A stretch of DNA of 64,000 nucleotides from Trichobilharzia regenti (GCA_944472135.2 OX235268.1:7942589-8006588), one strand, 5' to 3'; positions 19,344-30,220 are shown, counted from the stretch's first letter. Numbers and translations: made by a program. The notes: a model not told the origin generated them from the sequence alone.

Positions 19344-19399
19344 ACAGAAGAAACTTCTCCACTCCCTCCTACTACCGTGGGTTTAATTTCAAGTACAGA

Positions 19400-19893
19400 T
19401 TAAGTCAATAATCTCAAAGACTGAGTGTGTTTGTGAAAGCAAATACATAGGTCGTACAGAAAGGCGATTGTCTACTCGCATGATGGAGCATATGCCAAAA
19501 TGTTTCAAAACAGCTAAATGCAATGTGCTAAAATCCTCAATAACAAAACATCTTCTGGACTACGGACATGATATTGACGCTGTCAAGTCATTCCCTGTTG
19601 CCAGACAAAGAAACAAGACGATTCTTACAGTTGCAGAGGCTTGTGCAGTTCCAGTTTATAAACCAGGTCTCTGTACAAAAAGAGATGGGAGTGACTCAGA
19701 ATCTACCATGGCAATACGCTTCACTTATTATTCTACCTCACTACTATTATTATTATTCTTGATTCATTTAAAACTATCCTTTATCAGTGGGATTATCTTA
19801 ACTCACTTCAACACTGTTATTATTATTGTTATTATGACTATTACGATTGATATTACTCTGTTTGCAATTCTTGTTATGTTCTCTAGTGACTGA
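19400..19893 (+). mobile_element. PLE-C GIY-YIG domain and C-terminus
   Basis: The reading starts TECVCESKYIGRTERRLST (YIG half of the nuclease) and continues in the open frame 19468-19893: MMEHMPKCF, SSITKHLLDYGHDIDAVKSF, RQRNKTILTVAEACAVPVYK and KPGLCTKRDG, then leaves PLE coding text around 19680. The 3' region has TTA/ATT runs at 19737-19760 and 19818-19838. It is divergently placed relative to the PLE-A copy on its left (5' ends abutting), another head-to-head pair. Confidence 0.8.
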
Positions 19894-20642
19894 TTGTTTA
19901 TCTAAGTGAGGTAATTGAAGGGTAATGCAATTAATCTTAATTTTGTTTTCTCTCATACTCTCTCTCCCCTTATCTATTTGAACATGACCTGGAAAATATT
20001 CGCACCTGTCTTTCTGCACGAATAATTCAATGTAGTTTGTTTACTTATCACTCTTATATCTCCCAATGTAATTTCAAAAGTATATATATGTTCGTGTATG
20101 TAGAGTATTCAGCTGACGAGTTCTACCGAAATTTGATGAACTCATGAAATCCTGCTTTATCGACCTTTTATTTCAAGTGCCGTAGGTGTTTCAGTGATCA
20201 TAGTGTACAACATATGTTTTAGACATAGAAGGTTTTCATAAAAACATTCCTATAGGGCTAAATAGAGCTGTCGATAAATTTTAGTATTCATCAATGTTGA
20301 TACATTTAGACGAATTAATGCTGAGCCTAGAAGACGATAAATACGTTCAGCAGACACGCATAGAATTCAATGAATGTTGTAACTTTCTACAAAGTTGTAA
20401 TAGAGTAACCGATTGGTTGTCAGACGAAATCAATCACGGTGCATTTGCTAGACGTTTGGTTTAATTCAAATAAACTTGCTTTCCGCACAATCTGAAACAC
20501 AGGATATCTTTACATAGAGACTGCCTGCCTTTAAAGTTACTTCCTAATTACTGTGTGCTATACGTGTAAAACAGGGCCCTGAGCTTCAGATTTGAGGTTG
20601 CTAGTCTCACGCTAAACCATCCCTTTTTGGATGACTTACCAT
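19894..20642. other. No recognisable feature
   Basis: No retroelement motif, tRNA-like box or shared repeat recognised. Confidence 0.5.
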
Positions 20643-20643
20643 T

Positions 20644-21075
20644 GATTGTATGGAGGACTTAATCATGAGCTGACATCAGTTAGAGAACCACTAGAAAACC
20701 TGGGAGTACTGGACAGCAGTTTCGTCCTAGTTTAGGACTCTTCAGCAGTACGCACCCACCGGGATTTGAACTCAGGAACTTCTGGTTACAAGGCGAGCTC
20801 GTAGACCATTGAGCCACTGGGAGACGATCCAATGGTCCTTGAATTCTAATTTCTGCCAGTTCACGACATAGCGCGACCACTTCACAATGTCTCCTTTGAT
20901 GAGTTACTGCCTCATATTCGACCTGCTGTACCCTACTGGTCACGGCTTCCCACTAGAACCCCAGGTTAACTGTCTGAATAAGGTCAGTCATTAGTGAGCA
21001 TCAGATTAATTTTCAAGTGTTGGTTTTGTAGGGATTTGTTTTGATTGTATGGAGGATTTATTCATGAGCTTACTT
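20644..21075 (-). mobile_element. Retrozyme A full unit plus start of a second unit
   Basis: A complete retrozyme A unit in minus orientation (hammerhead 20706-20751, tRNA-like part around 20760-20830, CGTGAACTGGCAGAAATTA block, head near 21000), directly followed by the end of another unit (AGTGTTGGTTTTGTAGGG, then GATTGTATGGAGGA). GATTGTATGG occurs at 20644 and 21043, a period of 399 bp, the same as in the 16.5-17.0 kb dimer. The second unit stops inside its tail. Confidence 0.85.
20706..20751 (-). ncRNA. Type I hammerhead ribozyme, intact core
   Basis: Minus strand: GUACUG/CAGUAC helix I, CUGAAGA, GUCC/GGAC helix II with UAAACUA loop, GAAA, helix III reduced to two pairs, cleavage triplet GUC. 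All invariant core bases are present. Confidence 0.83.
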
Positions 21076-21600
21076 ACCATTGGCTAGGCGGAATTAACTA
21101 GTGAGTCTTTCGGGGATCGAATCTTGTATCACATACTTCGTTATCGTGTATTGCCACTCTGAATCACCGGGATTGTAGTGCGTATAAAAATTAAACTAGT
21201 TTATAAACATTTTATCTGTTAGATTACACGATCCACTTACAATAAATTACATTTGATAACAATTAGCGACATACTACTTATGTAGCGAGCCACGCATGTG
21301 ATTCAGGAGACATAACAGGAAGTCAAGACAGAAAAAAAGACAGGTTAGTACATTGCCACCTTTTTAAAGATTGTTTTAACATTTCTGACGAACTAGAGAA
21401 TTGCGTCTCATTTTTCAGCATGAATGATTGTGATGTAAAACTATGTTTTCAAATAATAATTCAAATAATATAATACAGAATGGAATTTTCAGCATTAATC
21501 ACAATATTGCATCTAATTTCCTCAAATTATAAATAAAAATTAATCACAGAAAATGTTCCACATTTACAATAGAGGTAGTGTCAAAAACATGCAGCATATA
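21076..21600. other. No recognisable feature
   Basis: AT-rich, lies between a retrozyme and the 3' end of the CR1 element. Nothing recognised. Confidence 0.45.
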
Positions 21601-21804
21601 AAATGGAAATAATAATGATAATAGTTAAGGTAATAATAATAATACAAGTGAAAATTGCCGTTGGCTTGTCTCACACAGTATTGGCAATGTGGTATAGAAA
21701 TCCTAACATGTTTAAAAATATTGAAAATAATGTTCTCTTTACATGATATGGTGAGGGGAAAAACAAAGATTACAGCCGTCATGGAGATAAGTTGGTGTTT
21801 GCAA

Positions 21805-22749
21805 TTATGAGAGTAAAACAGAGAAGTAACAGGACCATAAATATAAAAGAAATAATAAAAGTAAAACTTGAAGGTATATAAGGATGGATGGAGGAAATTG
21901 TTTATTTACTAGATGAAAAAGGTTAGTTAATTCTTGCCTGACACTATTTTCATCATATAAAATACGTGCCAAGTATGGTATCATAGAATTTCTATACTTA
22001 GACGTGCGAGCATACAGTTTTCTGAAGTTACTTCTTGTTCTACCTGAGGAGATGCAAGGTGAAAGCTGAGGGTAAAGCGGATGCTCCAAGTCAGACAAAA
22101 TCCCTTTAGCAAATTTATTGCATGAAGTCAAGTGCCTATCGACAACGACGTTAACTATGTGGTCCACTGGGACACCACTCACCCTACTGACAGTCTTCAG
22201 TATTCTACGAATTGTGACATAGTCTTTTTTAAGCAAACCAGGAAAGAATAAGGGTGAACAATAAAGAAGAATAGGTAGGATGCAAGAGTTTATGAACTGT
22301 AAGAGGAAGGGTTGAGTTATACCCGAGTGTCTTAACTTCTTAATGTAAAATGTCAAGCGGAATATTTTACTGGAGATTGCTAAGACATGGGAAGACCAGG
22401 AGAGATCAGAAGAGAGAATGAGTCCAAGATACTTAATTTCTGATTTGATTCCTATATCATTGTCGTCAATTTTACAAGTGTCATGAGAATCGATGACTTC
22501 TTTTAACTGTCGTTTACATCTTAAGCTGAAATCAACAGTTTGACACTTAGAAGGATTCAGTTTAAGACCGTTAGACTCAGACCATTTGCTGACTTCCGAT
22601 AGAAAGCTATTTATTTTAGTACAATCTAGCTGGGAGTTAACAGCCATTGAAACCGTTAAATCATCAGCGTACTTCACAAAGTTTATTTCATCAGAGTGAG
22701 GCAAGTCATGCAAGAAGAAAGAAAAAAGAAAAGGAGAAAGGCAGAGCAT
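21805..22749 (-). CDS. CR1-clade RT, palm to C-terminus
   Basis: A 314-aa open frame. Residues 5-16 (SPFLFSFFLHDL) follow the RT motif B region; the catalytic motif C is FVKYADDLTVS with YADD at 27-30; then GLKLNPSKCQTVDF, IKYLGLILSSDLSW and the C-terminal thumb and connection region. The start is not a true initiation codon: this frame continues the RT from the overlapping upstream frame (22683-23108) after a frameshift inside the GVPQGS-type motif, which removes a residue expected to contact the nucleotide. In an intact element the enzyme copies its own RNA onto the nicked target. Confidence 0.88.
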   Translation of the reverse strand: MLCLSPFLFSFFLHDLPHSDEINFVKYADDLTVSMAVNSQLDCTKINSFLSEVSKWSESNGLKLNPSKCQTVDFSLRCKRQLKEVIDSHDTCKIDDNDIGIKSEIKYLGLILSSDLSWSSHVLAISSKIFRLTFYIKKLRHSGITQPFLLQFINSCILPILLYCSPLFFPGLLKKDYVTIRRILKTVSRVSGVPVDHIVNVVVDRHLTSCNKFAKGILSDLEHPLYPQLSPCISSGRTRSNFRKLYARTSKYRNSMIPYLARILYDENSVRQELTNLFHLVNKQFPPSILIYLQVLLLLFLLYLWSCYFSVLLS

Positions 22750-23108
22750 TGAGGGACACCAGCTTCAGTAGGCAATGAAGTGGAAGACTTCCCTTTATAT
22801 ACGGTGTACTGCTTTTTATCTGAGAAATAGGAATGTAACCAGTTAACAGCCCAACATTCTGTTTGACTAGCAGCAAGTTTATTTAATAAGATGTCCCTAG
22901 GGACCGAGTCGAAAGCAGATGTATAGTCTAGGAAGGCGCAACGAACAAATTTAGCCCCCTTGTCTAGACTGGAAGCAATGTTATGATATAAGACGGCAGC
23001 TGCATCTAAAGTGCTTCTACTGTGCTTATAGGCAAATTGTTTAGGGTCATTAAAGGATTTAAGCGAAGGTACAAGACTAAGTAAAAGTAATTTCTCCATA
23101 GTTTTCAA
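22683..23108 (-). CDS. CR1-clade RT, fingers and first palm motifs
   Basis: A 141-aa frame with PKQFAYKHSRSTLDA (22-36), motif A RCAFLDYTSAFDSV (56-69, catalytic D61), WLHSYFSDKKQYT (90-102) and GVPQ (117-120). The frame is lost immediately after GVPQ and resumes in the next reading frame. Codons just upstream of the Met still read RT text (PIAITSPFLKTMEKLLL), so the ORF start is arbitrary. Confidence 0.85.
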   Translation of the reverse strand: MKTMEKLLLLSLVPSLKSFNDPKQFAYKHSRSTLDAAAVLYHNIASSLDKGAKFVRCAFLDYTSAFDSVPRDILLNKLAASQTECWAVNWLHSYFSDKKQYTVYKGKSSTSLPTEAGVPQCSAFLLFFFLSSCMTCLTLMK

Positions 23109-23133
23109 AAAAGGAGAGGTAATAGCAATGGGT

Positions 23134-23577
23134 CTAAATTTGACACATGCTCCAGTAGAGATTTAGGTATGGGTACAACTTTAATGTCCTTCCAAACGGC
23201 AGGCACAATATTATCGGAAAAAGATTTGTTAAATAGATCAGTAAGAGGGTGACACAGAATATCAGAACATTTTTTAAAATAATACTAGGTACATAATCGG
23301 GACCTAAGCTCTGGGAAGGGTTTAGAGACTTGAGGCACTTTTGAACATCATTTGTGTTAAAACCTGGAAAGGGGCTATTATTAACACAAGTGATGCTGGG
23401 AAGCATGGCATTTGAGGGAGAGTAAATAAAAGATTTGTTAAGAGTACATACATCAAAAGAATATGGAATATTGTTTATCTGCTTACCACCAGTGATTTCC
23501 TTAAATAGTTTCCACATATTAGAAGGATTTTTGCAGGATATGAATTTCTGGTTATATATTACATTCAACCTCTGCAT
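23134..23577 (-). CDS. CR1-clade region between endonuclease and RT
   Basis: A 147-aa frame. SNMWKLFKEITGGKQ (19-33) and FNTNDVQKCLKSLNPSQSLG (74-93), with GPDYVPSIILKN following, resemble the segment just before and at the start of RT (the S.GPD.VP motif) in CR1-like elements. The last ~30 residues drift out of frame. Confidence 0.75.
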   Translation of the reverse strand: MQRLNVIYNQKFISCKNPSNMWKLFKEITGGKQINNIPYSFDVCTLNKSFIYSPSNAMLPSITCVNNSPFPGFNTNDVQKCLKSLNPSQSLGPDYVPSIILKNVLIFCVTLLLIYLTNLFPIILCLPFGRTLKLYPYLNLYWSMCQI

Positions 23578-23867
23578 TTCAGACTTAATTAAGAAGTTAG
23601 TTCTTTTTACACCAATTTTATCTTTGATTTTATATGTTTTTCCTTCTCTCTACGAAGCTTTTTAAGTTGAGGCGAGGAGAAACGGTCAAATTTGACGAAT
23701 AGTGTTTCTTTTGGACAGCAGATTTCAAAACAGAATTTCAGATAGGATGTAATATTAGAGATATTGTCACAAGTGAATCATCATTAAACAAATCCCATCT
23801 TGTGTCACTGAGCATGTTTCTAAGATGATGTACGTTCTCATTTGAGTAGCATCTGTGAACAACTTTC

Positions 23868-24627
23868 TTAGACAAGTTTGAGAGGCTTTACTGTGTAACT
23901 TTCCGTAAATTTTGGGTAAGACTCGTACAATACAATGATCAGAATTGAAGAGCGGGCTCTTTTACGAGCTTCGTATATTCCAGAATCATAATTACATACT
24001 AAATCAAGTGAAGTATTTTGTCGAGTTGGGAAATTAACAACCTTTTCATGGCCCAGCAATGTAATAAAACTGCAGTCGCAGTAGTTGAAGTCACAGTCAC
24101 TATAGATAAGGAGTTACCAAACGAAGCAGCAGCAAAAATAGTGAATTCATCAGCGAAGATAGATAGTTCTGAGGGACTGCAACAAGGTGTGATATAGATA
24201 TTTGTGACAAAAATGGAGCTATACTTAGGTAAGTGTTTAGGTCGACATTTTACAGTTATACAGTCAATATTGTCATTTGAGAATTTGAAGCAGACGTTGT
24301 TGGCAGTAGACCACTGAGAATTAATAAAAGTGGCAACACCACCTCTCTCTTCTTCTTTGAGCTGCATCGGTCCTGTCTGTACATTGTGAAACCACTTAGG
24401 GAGACTGAATTATCGTCATAAGAGTCGTGCAGCCAAGTTTCTTGAAGAGTTAATACACGAGTATTACAATATACATTTGAGTAAAATAGAGAATGCAAGT
24501 AGCTAATCTTTTTCGATAATGATCTGCAATTTGTGCTCATAATCACAGGAACAGTCATCTGATGCATTGGAGTGGACTTTAACGATCTTTGCCACCCACC
24601 ATGATGTTTTTTTCTTACGGTTCTCAT
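23868..24627 (-). pseudogene. CR1-clade endonuclease domain, frameshifted
   Basis: Three overlapping frames together read the APE-like endonuclease: VIMSTNCRSLSKKI and VLTLQETWLHDSYDD (metal-binding Glu in QETW) at 24256-24627; ERGGVATFINSQWS, IDCITVKC and FVTNIYITPCCSPSE at 23999-24367; VVNFPTRQNTSLDLVC with a shifted SDHCIVLYES-like end at 23868-24059. The GDFN-type block reads SDCDFNYCDCSF. Frame breaks near 24.3 and 24.05 kb. Confidence 0.82.
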
Positions 24628-24909
24628 GAATCTATTTGATACTAGGTTCTGCCATTAGCCAGCCTATAACTCTTCGGTTTCTGTGCTCCATTTTACTTCC
24701 ACTGAAAAGTAATACACAGACGACCACAAGAAAACTTTCCAGCAGTGTTGTCAAAAAGAGATCTAAGATTAACCAGTAAGTCAGTCTTTTGAGCTTCCCA
24801 TTCTAGCACACCAACACACGTCAATAGAGAGCTCTTTTAAGGTAATATACGAGATAAGTGAAGCTATTCATATGTTTTGTTTACAACAGAAGGCGAAAAT
24901 CAAAAGCTG

Positions 24910-25185
24910 TCAATAAGATTAAACCTAAGTCCCTATTATTTGCGAAGACGCTCTGAATTGATACCTACTATGATCGACTATCGACCCTAACTCCAAAACA
25001 TGAGGACTTGTAATCAGTTTTATCTTTCGGCAATTATAGTCGATATTCATACAAAGTCTATAAACAAATGTTTTTACAAGGAATGGATTTGTACTTTTAT
25101 TGGTATTCTTTCGTCTTTTACCAAACTTTACACTATTGAATCATTCGCGCCTTCGAGTTGCCCGCCAAAAAGCCCTTAATTTATG
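24910..25185 (+). repeat. Unclassified repeat X, copy 1
   Basis: Shares blocks with 29.44-29.74 kb and, in reverse, 58.47-58.79 kb: AGTYCCTATTATTTGC near its start, and CATTCGCGCCTTCGAGTTGC near its end. I see no ORF, tRNA-like box or RT motif. Probably a non-autonomous element or an untranslated part of a larger one. Confidence 0.6.
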
Positions 25186-25317
25186 GATGTACAACAGAGG
25201 TTGCCTTAGTAGCGTTAAAGTTGTCTTTATTGGCACAAAAAGTTGTGTGTAATCCATCTTTACTCTTTGTTCCTTTACTGCTTATCAAACTTTTAACTTC
25301 AACATATACTTTGTGTT

Positions 25318-25640
25318 CAAGTGTTGGTTTGTAGAGATTTGATGGATTACAGGATTTGATCATGAGCTGACATTGGTTAGAAAACCACTGGAAAATCTGG
25401 GAGGATGGGATGGCTGTTTCGTCAGCCTTGTTTGGGACTCTTTATCAGTATGCACCCACCGGGATTCGAACCCAGGACCTTCTGGTTACAAGGCGAGCTC
25501 GTATACCATTAAGCCACTGGGACTCGATCCAGTGGCTCATGAATTCTAACTTCTGCCAATTCACGCCACAGTGAGACCTCTAACCAATGTCTTCGGGGAG
25601 TATTTGTCCTCACACCTGACCTGCTGCACCTTACTTTGCA
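25318..25640 (-). repeat. Retrozyme A copy, ribozyme decayed
   Basis: Minus strand: tRNA-like part with a perfect GGGTTCGAATCCC box B and CAGTGGCTTAATGGTATACG box A, then a degenerate hammerhead (CTGATAAAGA, GUCCCAAACAAGGCUGAC, GAAAC, but the cleavage site reads CATC), then the tail to CAAACCAACACTTG at 25318. Pol III boxes are better kept than the ribozyme. Confidence 0.85.
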
Positions 25641-26850
25641 CATATTCAGAATTTAATAGTTTTATGGAGAACATTTCAGTTTTTTAAGTACACTGTCCTA
25701 ATGGTGACTCTTTCTGAAGGTTATTAATCAATGAATGCCTTAGGATTACTTAAGAACACCTAACAAAATCTATTGATTTATCCATATTTTGGCTTCGTAA
25801 TTTTGTAATTTCATACGCTTCGTAACCAGGGGAGATTATTAATTATATTGTGTCGGTATTTTCCGCAAGCTATTAGAAACACTTTTCCAATTTACAGGGT
25901 TGGTGTGAAGCCTTTTTCCACTCGATCATTTTATGACTTCTGTAACAGTAGTACCAGCGAGTTTCAACACTAAGAAGATTACTGCATGCCTAAACATGAG
26001 TACTTAAGTGAAACTTTGTGAAATTAGCCATACACACAGCTTTGTGGATGCATTTTACTCAGCATAAAAGTTTACGGCATTAAACTATAACATTTAAAAA
26101 ATATAACGATAATAGAGAGATATTTTAGCTAAAAACAGCATTAAATTTCAAATGCGAAGTGGTATGTTGGTAAATCGAATTAAAACTTCGGGGTCAGCTT
26201 GAGTTCTTCTCCATATCAGAATGAATGATAACATTTACCTTCCATTCACTTTTATCGCATGTCCTCATTGATATAAAATTTGTTATATTCAATTTCGTTA
26301 TTCATGTGTATCCACACAGCTTTTCCGGAAAAAAATCTACGCATTCTTTTCGGCAAGCTTGATGAAGAAAGTGTAGAAATGTGTTTAATTGCTTTACCGT
26401 CGATCGGTTTTTGCACTTTCTCAAATCACGGAATATACAAATTTGATCATAGGGAATAATAAAGAAGACAGTTGCAGGGAAGAAAATCTTTTCGACAAAG
26501 TCATCAGCTAGGCTGTACATCCGTGTATTTATAATAATTGAGTAGTTAAATTCCAGAATAATTTCCAGTCAAGGGTCAAATTATTAAAATTACAATTAGG
26601 AATTATATGCCATAACAGACAGGGGACAGATAAAACTCAAACAAAGTAGCATCATAATTATAGAGAAGATTGACATTGATTGTGCAATTAGGGACTGGAA
26701 ATGTAGAAATAATAAAATGACCAAAATAGACAGGAGATTCGGATATGAAAATATTGTAGTGTAAATAGGAATTAAGAAAAATTTAAAAATAACATTAAGA
26801 AACAGGAAGTTTGAATAAGAAAGCTAATGGGATAATCGCTAATAAAAGAA
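25641..26850. other. No recognisable feature
   Basis: About 1.2 kb of AT-rich DNA with short ORFs and no recognised element. Confidence 0.5.
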
Positions 26851-26854
26851 ATAA

Positions 26855-28060
26855 CTATTATTGGCATTCTGAAATTGAAAACGAATCTAAAATCCCTTTC
26901 CTTGATGTTAAACTTACAAGGAGAGCTGACGGAAACCCACATGGAACGGTCAACTGACAGGCTTCTACAGCTAAGTAACAATCAGTTCAAAAAGAAACCC
27001 AGTTAAATCTCCTGCCACTCACGTCCGACTCATGTGCAGCTCTGATACCCTGGAAGAAGAACTACACTTCCTGAAACAAATCATCCTACAAAACGGTTCT
27101 CCATCAAGATTCGTAGACAAAAACATCAAACAGAAAATCCAAAAAGATACTTTATATGAACCTTGACTTCAAAGGTGACCTACTCAGTGATGTCCTTAGA
27201 AGGAGAATTTCGACTTCTTTAAGAAGAACTTTCTTCGTGGCAACATTCGGAGTAGTGTTCTCTAGTCGCCCGCTGATCTTCAGAAGCCCAAAGGACAAGA
27301 TCCCGCACCTGACCACTTCTATGTGTATTTATCAGTTCACCTGTTGCTGTGGAGCCAGGTACATCTGTCGTTCAACGCGCATCTTGTCAAAAAGGGTCAA
27401 AGAACACTACCCAGTGAGGCTGCACAAAGGAAGTAGTGGCCGCATAACGATTGCAATAACCGAACATCTCGTCAACTGTGGTCATTCTATCTCAACATTC
27501 CATCTCCTGCTTCAAAGTAATCTACAAAGAGAAGAACAACCTTTCACAGACAACACGTTTCCGTCTCTAGTGTATCGTAGAAGCCCTAACCATTCAGTTG
27601 GAAGAACCAGAACTATGCATACAAAAGAAAATTATTCAATCACTTCCACTCTCCTGGTGACAAATCCATTGATCAGACTTAACTTTTGTTTGTTTGCTTG
27701 ATTTCACTTAACTCTTGTTTGTGTGCTTATTTTTCTAACTACTTAAAACCCTTGCGTAATTCCGTATGTTATTTTGTTTCCATATAGACCCTGAGCATAA
27801 CTCTTTCGTCAAACTATTCACATTATTACGTAACTCTTCTTTAACAATGATTTGTGACAACTCATCACTTTTGTTACTATACTCTTATATCAACATCCAA
27901 TTCCCTGAACTTACTAATAGTATTTTGTTGCGTTTGACAAATTTAGTGTACTCACACATACAAAACAACCACATAAATATTTGCGATTATACAGCTATGA
28001 AAATGAATTCACAGGCGAAAAGAGACTGTTGGCTGAACTACTGGTCTTATGTCTATGGCT
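26855..28060 (+). mobile_element. PLE-A copy, 5'-truncated, with tail
   Basis: Starts in the post-palm RT segment (ESKIPFLDVKLTRRADGNPH), has the LENGYP-type linker in frameshifted form near 27090, then the open frame 27156-27701 with the GIY-YIG domain, and a tail from ~27700 to 28055 ending in text shared with 46.25-46.65 kb (GAAAATGAATTC and following). Catalytic RT motifs are missing. Confidence 0.85.
27156..27701 (+). CDS. PLE-A GIY-YIG endonuclease fragment
   Basis: A 181-aa frame: linker DFKGDLLSDVLRRRISTSLR (residues 4-23), GIY half MCIYQFTCCCGARYICRSTR (about 56-75), where YIG reads YIC, then RILSKRVKEHYPVRL, ITIAITEHLVNCGHSISTF and a divergent C-terminus. The Gly-to-Cys change in YIG suggests a dead nuclease. 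In an intact element this domain would cut one strand of target DNA. Confidence 0.8.
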   Translation: MNLDFKGDLLSDVLRRRISTSLRRTFFVATFGVVFSSRPLIFRSPKDKIPHLTTSMCIYQFTCCCGARYICRSTRILSKRVKEHYPVRLHKGSSGRITIAITEHLVNCGHSISTFHLLLQSNLQREEQPFTDNTFPSLVYRRSPNHSVGRTRTMHTKENYSITSTLLVTNPLIRLNFCLFA

Positions 28061-29439
28061 AATTTCCTTGTTACAAATAAAAGTCAATATCCATATCTCT
28101 GCATGTATAATCTTTTACATTGGGATTTTCTAATTGGTGACGCATGTGAGGAATCTGACAGTGATTTCAATTTATATTGTATAGCGTATTCACGTGCCAG
28201 TGGTGTTTAGTGAATGTGTAGTTTTGGATTATCAAACCTGTAGAAAATGATTTGGTTTAACACTACAACAGCTAATGTAGTGTTGATCTCAACTAGCCCT
28301 TTAGCCGTTCCTATGATCTATATATTGTGACAAATTAAGGGGGACATTATAACCAAAATATAATCTACTAGCAGAACAAGTATCATTCATTTAACCCTTC
28401 GCAAATATTTTAACAACAATGATGATTTCAATGTTACGAAAGACAGGAAACGTTTCACAATTATTCAAACAAACCATTGGACTCTAATATAAGTCTTCAG
28501 AAACTGTGAGTATATTCATGTATTGTGTCTGGAGGGATTTTTTTGCAATGCAATTCATTTGATGTAACCTGATTTATGCATCTTGACTGGTAAATTATAA
28601 ATTCCTAGCTGATTATATCTGTGGATTGGTATTTCAATGGCGGAATGCTCTACTACTAAGCATCGCCTCATTCTTTCCGTGACACACTAAGTTTCTGACC
28701 CATGTTGAAGAAATGACTCAAAATTTTTTGTTAAAAATCACAATATTTTGTTAGTGCTAATTGTAGAAGACTTCCAAATTGATTTCAAAGTAACTGTCTG
28801 ATTCTGGTTTTGAAATCTTCATCCGTGTCGACTGTCTGTAGTTCAAATGGTGCCGACTAGATAGGTGAAGAAGTGACGTATTCCAAATTTCTTCTGTTCA
28901 CATTCATTGATGCTTGTTGCTGTCGACTGATTATCTATATGTTATGTACTTGTCGAGTAATAAATAGTCCTGAAGCGGAAAGAGGGAAATCAGAAGACCA
29001 CTAGGTTTACGATGATACTTGTATTTCCTAGACAAGGAAAATACATGTCACACAAGAGTGTGAGTGAAATGATACGAATATACGAAATGTGGGAACAAGA
29101 ATCTATATAAGTGTACAAAGCAAGAGTATATATGAAAATGGCTAATACACATGAACTAATAAATAGACAGTCTTAACATAATTGGCTGTAATGTCATGTG
29201 ACAACAAGGTTATACATGTTTATTTGGTTAGTGGACAGACAAAAGCATAATTTCACTTATAATGGAATATCGATCCATATATACATAGCAAAATATAATA
29301 GACTCAAAAACAAAACACACATCATGTGGGTACATATCACTATACCACATACGTATCTTACGTTTTCCTTGGAGGTCCTATCATTAGTGCTTCTTCGGTC
29401 ACTTTTTCGCCTTTCGCTTGTAAGTTGTCAAGGAACTTA
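28061..29439. other. No recognisable feature
   Basis: About 1.4 kb, AT-rich, short ORFs on both strands, no known motif. Confidence 0.5.
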
Positions 29440-29745
29440 ACCATAAGTTCCTATTATTTGCAAAACTCGCCGAATCGATAATTACTACGACCGCTTTTCG
29501 ACTTTAATTCCAAAACACCAGTACTTTTGAGAAAGATGTCTTGTTTGGCAATTAAAATGGAGGTTAGTACACAGTCTGCAAATAAATATTTTACAATAAA
29601 TATACTGTACTTGTATTCGTATTCTTTTGTCTTCTTCCAACCTGTACACGATTGAACCATTCGCGCCTTCGAGCTGCCTGCCAATGACGACCAAGGTCAG
29701 TGAACCAACGCTCAATGTTCACGTTCATTTACATAGGTCTTCGAT
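29440..29745 (+). repeat. Unclassified repeat X, copy 2
   Basis: Matches 24.91-25.19 kb over its length (AAGTTCCTATTATTTGC, ACTTTAATTCCAAAACACCA, CATTCGCGCCTTCGAGCTGC) and extends further right with GACCAAGGTCAGTGAACCAA, a part also present in the reversed copy at 58.47 kb. No coding content recognised. Confidence 0.65.
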
Positions 29746-29769
29746 ATTATGTGACAGTAGACATAAATC

Positions 29770-30140
29770 ATGCGTGAAATTCAGATATTCTGTGGTCTTC
29801 TCATAAGACCAGCGTATTCGCGTCGTCTCACTTCACACAGTCTGATGTCTAATCCAGTCTACCAAAATTAGGAATGTCATCGATGAGAGTTGGCAGCCTT
29901 GTCGGTTTTTCTTCAAAGGCTTCCCTAATTTTTCAATTGTTGACCAAGTAACATGTGGGACTGTCATACAGCTGTTGAACAGGGTTGATATATGGCAGAA
30001 TGTTGAAGTAGCCTGCAAATTATTTCACGACCAACACTATCGAAGACCTTTTCAAAGCTGATGAAGCTGGAGTAAAGAGATTTGACTACCACTCTCTGCT
30101 GTGCTCGATGATCATTCATAGAGTTGATTTTGATCCGCTT
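29770..30140 (-). pseudogene. RTE-clade RT palm fragment, heavily frameshifted
   Basis: Minus-strand frames contain ICRLLQHSAIYQPCSTAV-like text equivalent to the WKLLEYYGVP...QQLYDNATYQ block at 50.4 kb, and SSMTFLILVDWIRHQTV, equivalent to LSPMIFLIVVNWLD. No YADD. It lies immediately right of repeat X, as does the RTE scrap at 58.3 kb in the reversed copy. Confidence 0.65.
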
Positions 30141-30203
30141 ATATATATTTGGAAAAATAACAAAACCATAGGTACTAAGAATTCAATAGCTTGAAGGCTT
30201 ATT

Positions 30204-30220
30204 ATCCCCCCCCCGCCCGG
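30204..30220 (+). repeat. Poly-C tract
   Basis: A run of nine C residues then GCCCGG, the longest C tract in this AT-rich window. Confidence 0.85.

Larger units (their letters stand above)
17440..19394 (-). mobile_element. PLE-A copy, best preserved in the window
   Basis: Body read from 19343 to 18054 (RT, linker, GIY-YIG), C-terminal remnant and an AT-rich tail to ~17440 that matches the tails at 27.7-28.05, 42.85-43.26, 45.7-46.1 and 46.25-46.65 kb. The 5' end is truncated inside the RT. At that end, 19330-19394 is an inverted copy of the element's own C-terminal region 17928-17992 (64 of 65 bp). A 93-bp direct duplication lies in the tail at 17597-17783. Confidence 0.9.
21605..24660 (-). 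mobile_element. CR1-clade non-LTR retrotransposon, nearly complete ORF2 but frameshifted
   Basis: About 3 kb read leftward. Order: endonuclease (24627 to ~23870), linker region, RT (23108 to 21805), then a 3' UTR ending near a TAT/TTA-rich tail around 21605-21655. I recognise no ORF1. Several frameshifts break the coding text (near 24.3, 24.05, 23.15 and 22.72 kb). Motif style (LDYTSAFDSV, GVPQ, FVKYADDLTVS) fits the CR1 clade of the Jockey superfamily, to which schistosome SR1 belongs. Confidence 0.88.

Noticed and set aside
17928..19394. Terminal inverted repeats suggesting a DNA transposon
   Set aside because: The interior encodes a PLE reverse transcriptase and the repeat is the element's own C-terminal coding region, not a terminal repeat with transposase.
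29454..29715. Two overlapping 76-aa ORFs
   Set aside because: They lie within repeat X, are out of frame with each other and are not kept in the other copies.
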